In this document: piece by piece, positions 58,639 to 64,000 of the stretch
How positions within the stretch are numbered: the first letter of the stretch is position 1
How the letters are laid out: every line of letters starts with the position of its first letter
Assembly (NCBI RefSeq): GCF_014190805.1
Contig: NZ_JACHVQ010000001.1
Span: forward strand, 186,001-250,000
DNA length: 64,000 bases
Direction: 5' to 3'
Source of the DNA: Flexivirga oryzae
GTDB taxonomy: Bacteria > Actinomycetota > Actinomycetes > Actinomycetales > Dermatophilaceae
Program-made: the position numbers and the translations under genes
Notes under the pieces: generated by a model
The model's input: the letters and a program-made list of their open reading frames with translations, nothing else
Databases searched by the model: none
Told to the model about the DNA's origin: nothing

Positions 58639-58840
58639 GTTGGTTCTTGCATCGACGGCCCAAGCCGACCGCGTGACAGTTCTGTCCCGGATGTCGATGC
58701 CTCACCGCAGTGCTTCACACCGAGCCAATCGGCAGTGTGCGTCGGTGTGATGAGCAGTTGCTTCCTGACGAAGTGACGATTTTTTGGCATACCCCAAATA
58801 CCGGCGACAGGGCCGGACGAACGAGGGGGAAGGAACCTTC

Positions 58841-60859
58841 GTGACCGATACGACCGAACTCACCGCGTCGACCACAGCGTCCGCTTCGAGTTCTCGAGGC
58901 AACCTGAGCACCATGAAGCTCGACGAGCTCAAGCAGCTCGCCGTCACCATGGGCATCAGTGGCACCTCCAAGATGCGCAAGAGCGACGTTCTCGCCGCCA
59001 TCCGTGAGCGTGGTGGGGAGAAGAAGCCCGCAGCCGAGGCGACGCAGGCTGCTCCGCGCCGCTCACGCCGGGCGACCTCGGCTCCGGCAGCTCCCGCAGA
59101 GGCCGAGCGCACCGAGAGCGCACCCGCGGCCGCGCCGACGGCCGACGCCCCCGCCGAGCGGGCAAGTGCCCCGCAGCAGGACGAGGCGCCCCGCACCGAG
59201 CAGGAGACCAAGCCGGACACGGCCGACCAGCAGGCGCGCGACGGCAAGAACGACCGCGACCAGCAGGCCCGCGACGGCGGCGACAAGGGTGGCGAGCAGG
59301 ACGTCCGGGGGGACAGGTCCGAGCCCGGCAACGCCGACGACAAGCAGCGCGGGGACGACCGCGGCGACCGCCGCGGCAACAACCGCGACAACCGTGACGG
59401 CAACCAGCAGGGCGGCCGTGACCGCGGTGACCGTGGCGCCAACGACCGCGGCAGCGACCGCAACGCTGGTGACCGGGACAACCGCCAGGGCGGCAACACC
59501 AACCGTCAGGGCAACACCAACCGCCAGGGTGGCGGCAACGACCGGCAGGGCGGTAACGACCGGCAGGGTGGCAACGACCGGCAGGGCGGCAACGACCGCT
59601 GGAACGACGACGGTGGCAACCGCAGCCGGCGCCGGCAGCGTGGCCGGGACCGCAAGCGCGGCCGGGGCCGCGACGACTTCGGTGACGTCGACACCCAGGT
59701 GCGCGAGGACGATGTCCTGGTGCCCGTGGCCGGCATCGTGGACGTCCTGGACAACTACGCGTTCGTGCGGACCAGCGGCTACCTGCCCGGCCCCAACGAC
59801 GTCTACGTGCCGCTGGGCATGGTCAAGAAGAACGGCATGCGCAAGGGTGACGCCGTCACGGGTGCGATCCGCGCGCTCCGTGAGGGCGAGCAGCTGCCGA
59901 GTCGCCAGAAGTTCAACGCGCTGGTGCGCGTCGACACCGTCAACGGCATGACGCCGGAGCAGGCCAAGGAGCGCGTCGAGTTCGGCAAGCTCACCCCGCT
60001 CTACCCGCAGGAGCGGCTGCGCCTGGAGGACGACCCGAAGCACCTGACCAACCGCGTCATCGACCTGGTCGCGCCGATCGGTAAGGGTCAGCGTGGTCTG
60101 ATCGTCGCCCCGGCGAAGTCCGGTAAGACCATGGTCATGCAGGCGATCGCCAACGCGATCACCACCAACAACCCCGAGTGTCACCTGATGGTCGTGCTCG
60201 TCGACGAGCGTCCCGAGGAGGTCACCGACTTCCAGCGCTCGGTCAAGGGCGAGGTCATCTCCTCGACCTTCGACCGTCCGGCCTCCGACCACACCGAGGT
60301 CGCCGAGCTCGCCATCGAGCGCGCCAAGCGCCTGGTCGAGCTGGGTCAGGACGTCGTGGTGCTGCTCGACGGCATCACCCGCCTGGGTCGCGCCTACAAC
60401 CTGGCCGCACCGGCCAGTGGTCGCATTATGTCCGGTGGTGTCGACTCCGCGGCGCTCTACCCGCCGAAGAAGTTCTTCGGTGCCGCCCGCAACATCGAGA
60501 ACGGCGGATCGCTCACCATTCTGGCGACCGCGCTGATCGAGTCCGGGTCGCGCATGGACGAGGTCATCTTCGAGGAGTTCAAGGGCACCGGCAACTGGGA
60601 GCTGCGCCTGTCGCGCCAGCTCGCCGAGCGCCGCATCTACCCGGCGGTGGACGTCAACCAGTCCAGCACCCGCCGCGAGGAGATCCTGCTCGGCCACGAC
60701 GAGCTGAAGATCATGTGGAAGCTGCGTCGCGTGCTCGCCGCCCTCGACTCCCAGCAGGGCATCGAGCTGCTGCTCGACCGGTTGAAGAAGACCGGCTCCA
60801 ACACCGAGTTCCTGGTGCAGGTGCAGCAGACCAGCTCGATCAAGATGGACGACGACTGA
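58841..60859 (+). CDS. rho: transcription termination factor Rho
   Basis: 672 residues, long because of an insert. Rho N-terminal SAP-like helices at about 24-60 (MKLDELKQLAVTMGISGTSK). An Arg/Gly/Asp/Asn/Gln-rich insert fills about 65-285, including four GGNDRQ-type units. Then the RNA-binding OB domain (VAGIVDVLDNYAFVRTSGYL), Walker A APAKSGKTMVMQAIANA (about 423-437), Walker B DVVVLLDGITRLGRAYNLA and the R-loop KKFFGAARNIENGGSLTILA. GTG 58841 is preceded by GGGGAAGGAACC. The leader of about 200 bases may host regulation. Confidence 0.97.
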   Translation: MTDTTELTASTTASASSSRGNLSTMKLDELKQLAVTMGISGTSKMRKSDVLAAIRERGGEKKPAAEATQAAPRRSRRATSAPAAPAEAERTESAPAAAPTADAPAERASAPQQDEAPRTEQETKPDTADQQARDGKNDRDQQARDGGDKGGEQDVRGDRSEPGNADDKQRGDDRGDRRGNNRDNRDGNQQGGRDRGDRGANDRGSDRNAGDRDNRQGGNTNRQGNTNRQGGGNDRQGGNDRQGGNDRQGGNDRWNDDGGNRSRRRQRGRDRKRGRGRDDFGDVDTQVREDDVLVPVAGIVDVLDNYAFVRTSGYLPGPNDVYVPLGMVKKNGMRKGDAVTGAIRALREGEQLPSRQKFNALVRVDTVNGMTPEQAKERVEFGKLTPLYPQERLRLEDDPKHLTNRVIDLVAPIGKGQRGLIVAPAKSGKTMVMQAIANAITTNNPECHLMVVLVDERPEEVTDFQRSVKGEVISSTFDRPASDHTEVAELAIERAKRLVELGQDVVVLLDGITRLGRAYNLAAPASGRIMSGGVDSAALYPPKKFFGAARNIENGGSLTILATALIESGSRMDEVIFEEFKGTGNWELRLSRQLAERRIYPAVDVNQSSTRREEILLGHDELKIMWKLRRVLAALDSQQGIELLLDRLKKTGSNTEFLVQVQQTSSIKMDDD

Positions 60860-60871
60860 GCTGTACGTCGG

Positions 60872-60906
60872 AATGCGCCCCGCGAGTTGTGCTCGCGGGG
60901 CGCATT
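60872..60906. terminator. hairpin terminator after rho
   Basis: AATGCGCCCCGCGAG (60872-60886), loop TTGTG, perfect complement CTCGCGGGGCGCATT (60892-60906). It lies between the convergent rho and amidase genes and may serve both. No T-tract. Confidence 0.85.
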
Positions 60907-60926
60907 GTCGTTTCAGAGGCGTCCGG

Positions 60927-62840
60927 CTAGCTGAGCGTGACGTCGCCCGCCTGGACGTACATGACCCGGTGGCCGAAGTAGACCAGGTAGTACTTGGTCT
61001 GGCCGACGATGTCGATGTGGTCGTCCGGCGTGGTGATGTCGTAGGTCCACGCCTTGTAGTAGTCGGTCGGGACGTCGGTGTCCGCCACGACATACTCCTG
61101 ACCGGCGCCCCAGACGTAGCTGAACGGCGACACGCCCTGATCCCAGGACGGGTCGGGGTAGGCGGAGGACTCCGGGTAGGCCCGGCCGTAGACCTGGATG
61201 TCGGCACTCGCGGTCGCCTTGCGACCGTGCGTGACCAGCCGCGCGGTGGGTGCCTTCTTCGGGTTGTGGAACCAGGACTTCTGACCGAGGTACCAGATCG
61301 CCGTCCAGTCGCCGTACACGCCGGCAACCACGTAGTCCTCACCCGCGGCGGCGCGGGCACCGACGTCCGCCGGTCCCGTTCCGGACGGCGAACCGTCCGG
61401 GTGCAGGCCGATGTCCTTGACCAGCGGCGCGCCCTCGTCCGGTTGCTGGTGCAACGTCACGAAGTTGGTGGCCGGCTGCGGCCCGTCGACCACGCAGATC
61501 GGCGGGTTGTTGGTGTCGCACCCGGTGACCGTCTGCTCGTTGCCGTCGAATCCGGGCAGGATCCGCACGATGTCGCCGACCGCCAGCTTCTTCTTCGCCC
61601 GCGTGCCACGCGACAGTGGCGCGTCGAGCAGGTCGAAGTAGTGCTCCCAGTCCCAGAAGGGGCCCGGATCCCAGTGCATGCTGGGGATCCCGGCGGTCGT
61701 GGTCGCCGGCACCTGGTCGTGGCCGATGATGTGCGCGCGGTCGAGCGGGATCTGGTACTCCTTGGCCAGGTAGCTGACCAGCCGTGCCGACTTGCGGTAC
61801 ATCGGTTCGGAGAACCAGGTCGGCCCGGCCGTCGCGTAACCCTCGTGCTCGATGCCGATGGAGTGCGTGTTGACGTACCAGTTGCCCGCGTGCCAGCCGA
61901 CGTCCGCAGCCTCCAGGTGCTGGGCGATCATGCCGTCGCTGGAGCGCACGGTGTAGTTCCACGCCAGGTAGGTCGCCTCCTGCACCAGGGTGAGCGCCTC
62001 GTCGTAGGAGCACTCGGTGTCGTGGATGACGATGGTGTTGAGCGTGGGGGACACCGGCCGGTTGCCGAGGTCGTGGTTGCCGTAGTCGCCCGGGTCGTCG
62101 CCGGTCTGCTCGTAGGGCGCCGGCACCCAGTCGACCGGCAGGTTCTTCGGCGCGTCGATCGGGTATGGCGCGGGCTTGCGCCGCTTCTTGGCGGTCTCGA
62201 CCCGTCGGGTGATGACCGCGCGTTGCGAAGTGACACTGCCGACCTTGGTGGCCTTCAGGTGCAGTTGCACGCCGGAGGTGGCCCGGCTGACCCCGGAGCG
62301 CAGGTCGCTGACCACGTCGTCGGCGAAGCTGCGCTGACTTGCCGCGGAGGTGAACCCGCTGGTGGTGGCGACCGCGGCATACCAGGTGCCCGGGTCGGTG
62401 TTGGCGCCGACGGCGTGGCCGAGGCTCCGCTGGGCGTCGGCGATGACGGCGGCCGCTCCCATGATGTTGGCGGCGGTGTCGGTGCGCAGGGTTTCCTTGG
62501 GCAGCCCGGTGAGCGCGGCGGCCCTGCCGAGCGTGTCGATGACGCGTGCGGCGCTCTTGCCGGCGGCTGCGTCACGGGCGGCCTGGGCGGCGGCACCGTC
62601 GATCAGGTGCATCGGGCCGTAGCCGAGGCTGGTGCTCGGGCGGCCTTCGTGGTCGTCCCACCGGGTCTGGCCGTAGGACACTGCGGTCAGCACCGACGCG
62701 GGCACGCCGTACTTCTTCGACGCAGCGGTGAACTGATCGTGATCGTCGACGGCGAGCGCGGGCGCGGCGGTGGCAGCCGCCGCGACCGGCACTGCGAGTG
62801 CCGCGACCAGGAAATTGCGGCGGGAAAGCGGATGACTCAT
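60927..62840 (-). CDS. Tat-exported N-acetylmuramoyl-L-alanine amidase (Amidase_2/PGRP)
   Basis: 637 residues. Tat-type signal SRRNFLVAALAVPVAAAATA with ALA cleavage at about 30. A helical region (about 35-200) with DQFTAASKKYGVPASVLTAV resembles a lytic or peptidase-associated fold. The amidase domain covers about 270-400: NTIVIHDTECSYDEALTLVQ (Zn His), HSIGIEHEGYATAGPTWFSE, RAHIIGHDQVPATTTAGIP (Zn His). The C-terminal 220 residues hold SH3-like beta repeats (VAGVYGDWTAIWYLGQKSWF). Probably acts on peptidoglycan outside the cell. Convergent with rho. Confidence 0.9.
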   Translation of the reverse strand: MSHPLSRRNFLVAALAVPVAAAATAAPALAVDDHDQFTAASKKYGVPASVLTAVSYGQTRWDDHEGRPSTSLGYGPMHLIDGAAAQAARDAAAGKSAARVIDTLGRAAALTGLPKETLRTDTAANIMGAAAVIADAQRSLGHAVGANTDPGTWYAAVATTSGFTSAASQRSFADDVVSDLRSGVSRATSGVQLHLKATKVGSVTSQRAVITRRVETAKKRRKPAPYPIDAPKNLPVDWVPAPYEQTGDDPGDYGNHDLGNRPVSPTLNTIVIHDTECSYDEALTLVQEATYLAWNYTVRSSDGMIAQHLEAADVGWHAGNWYVNTHSIGIEHEGYATAGPTWFSEPMYRKSARLVSYLAKEYQIPLDRAHIIGHDQVPATTTAGIPSMHWDPGPFWDWEHYFDLLDAPLSRGTRAKKKLAVGDIVRILPGFDGNEQTVTGCDTNNPPICVVDGPQPATNFVTLHQQPDEGAPLVKDIGLHPDGSPSGTGPADVGARAAAGEDYVVAGVYGDWTAIWYLGQKSWFHNPKKAPTARLVTHGRKATASADIQVYGRAYPESSAYPDPSWDQGVSPFSYVWGAGQEYVVADTDVPTDYYKAWTYDITTPDDHIDIVGQTKYYLVYFGHRVMYVQAGDVTLS

Positions 62841-62935
62841 CGTGACTCCGTGAGTTTCAGGGGGCGATCGGCCCGGGGAGAGCTGACGATTTCACCCTGC
62901 CACTGTCGAACGCGTAAATGTTTTTCGGAGAGCAG

Positions 62936-63787
62936 CTAATTTCGGGGCGGGCCGGCGGTGATCCGTCGGCGCAGTTCGTCGACCGTCTCCGACGTCTCGG
63001 GCAGGTCCCACCAGGACTCGACCCACCAGGTCGCACCCGCCGCCTCCCAGTCGGCCGGCCCGCCCTCCACCTCGACGAAACCGTGGTAGGAATCGCCCTC
63101 GATCACGAAGTCGTACGGCCGGTCGCCGAGCCCGGCCTCCGCCCGGAAGTCCCGCACCCGCTGCACGATCTCGCCGAACGTCTCGAGGGTGATGCCGGAC
63201 TGGCCCTCCGCTGCGCGCGCGACGGCGGGGAAGATGCCGTCATACCGCGCCGCACGCGCCAGTGACGGCTGCCGCTGCCGGCCGCGGACCAGTGCGCCGA
63301 CCAGCCAGATCGGCGGATGCGGGCGCTGCACCGGCGGTGGCGGCGCGAGCTCGGTGACCGGCCGGGCGCTGAAGTGGCGTCCGTCGTAGCTGAACGGCTG
63401 CCCGCCGAGCAGGCCGGTGAGTATGTCGAGCCCCTCGTCCAGCCGTTGCGCGCGCACCGCGCGGCCGTCGTCCGGCTCGAACGCCAGCCAGTTGGCGTTG
63501 GGCGCCCCCAGTCCGGCGCCGAGGACGACCCGGCCGCCGGACAACCGGTCGACGCTGCCGACGCGCGCCGCCAGATCCCAGGGTCGGTACCGCGGCACGG
63601 GAGTGATCAGCGTGCCCAGCCGGATGCGCTCGGTCGACACCGCGGCCGCGGCCAGCGTCGCCCAGGCGTCGTGCCGGAACACCGCCTCCCAGCTGAATAC
63701 GGCGTCCCAGCCGTGCTCCTCGCCGAGCCGGGCCAGCTCGACGAACTCCAGCTCGGTCGTGTACGGGACGACATATGCGAACCTCAT
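62936..63787 (-). CDS. LLM class flavin-dependent oxidoreductase
   Basis: 283 residues. Luciferase-like barrel: ELEFVELARLGEEHGWDAVF at the start, RIRLGTLITPVPRYRPWDLA, VGSVDRLSGGRVVLGAGLGA and HPPIWLVGALVRGRQRQPSL. Uses reduced FMN or F420; substrate unknown. ATG 63787 gives the family's usual MRFAYVVPY start; a GTG at 63817 would add ten residues. Divergent from nothing within the window; repeats lie upstream. Confidence 0.88.
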   Translation of the reverse strand: MRFAYVVPYTTELEFVELARLGEEHGWDAVFSWEAVFRHDAWATLAAAAVSTERIRLGTLITPVPRYRPWDLAARVGSVDRLSGGRVVLGAGLGAPNANWLAFEPDDGRAVRAQRLDEGLDILTGLLGGQPFSYDGRHFSARPVTELAPPPPVQRPHPPIWLVGALVRGRQRQPSLARAARYDGIFPAVARAAEGQSGITLETFGEIVQRVRDFRAEAGLGDRPYDFVIEGDSYHGFVEVEGGPADWEAAGATWWVESWWDLPETSETVDELRRRITAGPPRN

Positions 63788-63834
63788 CTCCGGCACGCTA
63801 GCCGCAACCTCCGACACACCGCTTGATCGCGCTT

Positions 63835-64000
63835 GCGGCGACGCGAGCTCTCGGGTGGCGGGACTTCGATGCGCTCCCTCGTACCTCGGTCGCTTACTCA
63901 GCCACCGTGGTGTCTCAGCCGCCGCGGTGTCTCGGTCGCGTATTCCGTCGCCGCAGTGCCTCGGTCGCGTACTCCGCCGCCGCCACAGGGGCGGTGGCTG
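63835..64000. repeat. dispersed repeat field at the window end
   Basis: TTCGATGCGCTCCCTCGTAC followed by degenerate TACTCAGCCACCG / GTCTCGGTCGCGTATTCCGC units continue to the window edge. Same family as the fields at 4923, 12430 and 14650. No gene seen. Confidence 0.75.

Overview
The window is high-GC actinobacterial DNA with short intergenic gaps, frequent GTG starts and many 4-base start/stop overlaps. The gene content (kgd-type 2-oxoglutarate decarboxylase/dehydrogenase, lysA-hom-thrC-thrB-rho, IdeR-type iron boxes, a SARP regulator, DUF222/HNH protein) points to Actinomycetes. A member of the Micrococcales, perhaps Dermacoccaceae-like, is my guess; the sequence cannot prove the genus.

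Layout. 1-905: 5' part of kgd (minus strand). 1158-4853: DUF4097 protein and PadR regulator behind a large operator-like palindrome, then a RelE/HigB-like toxin with an XRE antitoxin sitting between two nearly identical copies of the padR 3' end, then a hicAB pair. 4951-5130: 45-bp tandem repeats. 5292-7636: two CNNM/CBS membrane proteins. 7812-11938: sulfate ABC transporter (binding protein, two permeases, ATPase) and an Rrf2 regulator. 12016-14649: VOC protein and DUF222/HNH protein. 15017-18313: decaying surface and iron genes: a frameshifted class F sortase, two IdeR-like boxes, an HtaA remnant, an in-frame chimera of a heme/siderophore binding protein with a permease, and an intact ATPase. 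18306-22015: flavin oxidoreductase with a divergent XRE/cupin regulator, double GNAT protein, AbiEi-like protein.

22140-51956 (minus strand) is the centrepiece: an almost unbroken operon for an extracellular contractile injection system (eCIS). In transcription order it runs: SARP regulator, DUF4255 cap-like protein, beta-rich protein, giant sheath (1113 aa), tube, second sheath (661 aa), second tube, 67-aa protein, LysM tube-end protein, GpD-like hub, GpV-like spike, beta-rich protein, gp25, baseplate J, tail protein, three fibre-like proteins (one with a collagen-like stretch, one very Cys-rich), a helical protein in the tape-measure position, an AAA+ ATPase and an 810-aa terminal protein that is an effector candidate. 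Between the SARP gene and the first structural gene lie four copies of a 9-bp motif spaced exactly 11 bp apart, as expected of a SARP operator. No capsid, portal, terminase or lysis genes are present, so this is not a prophage.

52030-53457 is an insertion sequence just upstream of the SARP gene, followed by a perfect 50-bp palindrome and tRNA-Arg(CCG). 53902-60859 is the housekeeping lysA-hom-thrC-thrB-rho block (lysine/threonine synthesis and transcription termination), ending in a strong hairpin. 60927-63787 holds a Tat-exported amidase and an LLM-class flavin oxidoreductase. Related GC-rich repeats with a CTCGA...TACTCGGCCACCG theme occur in many of the intergenic gaps.
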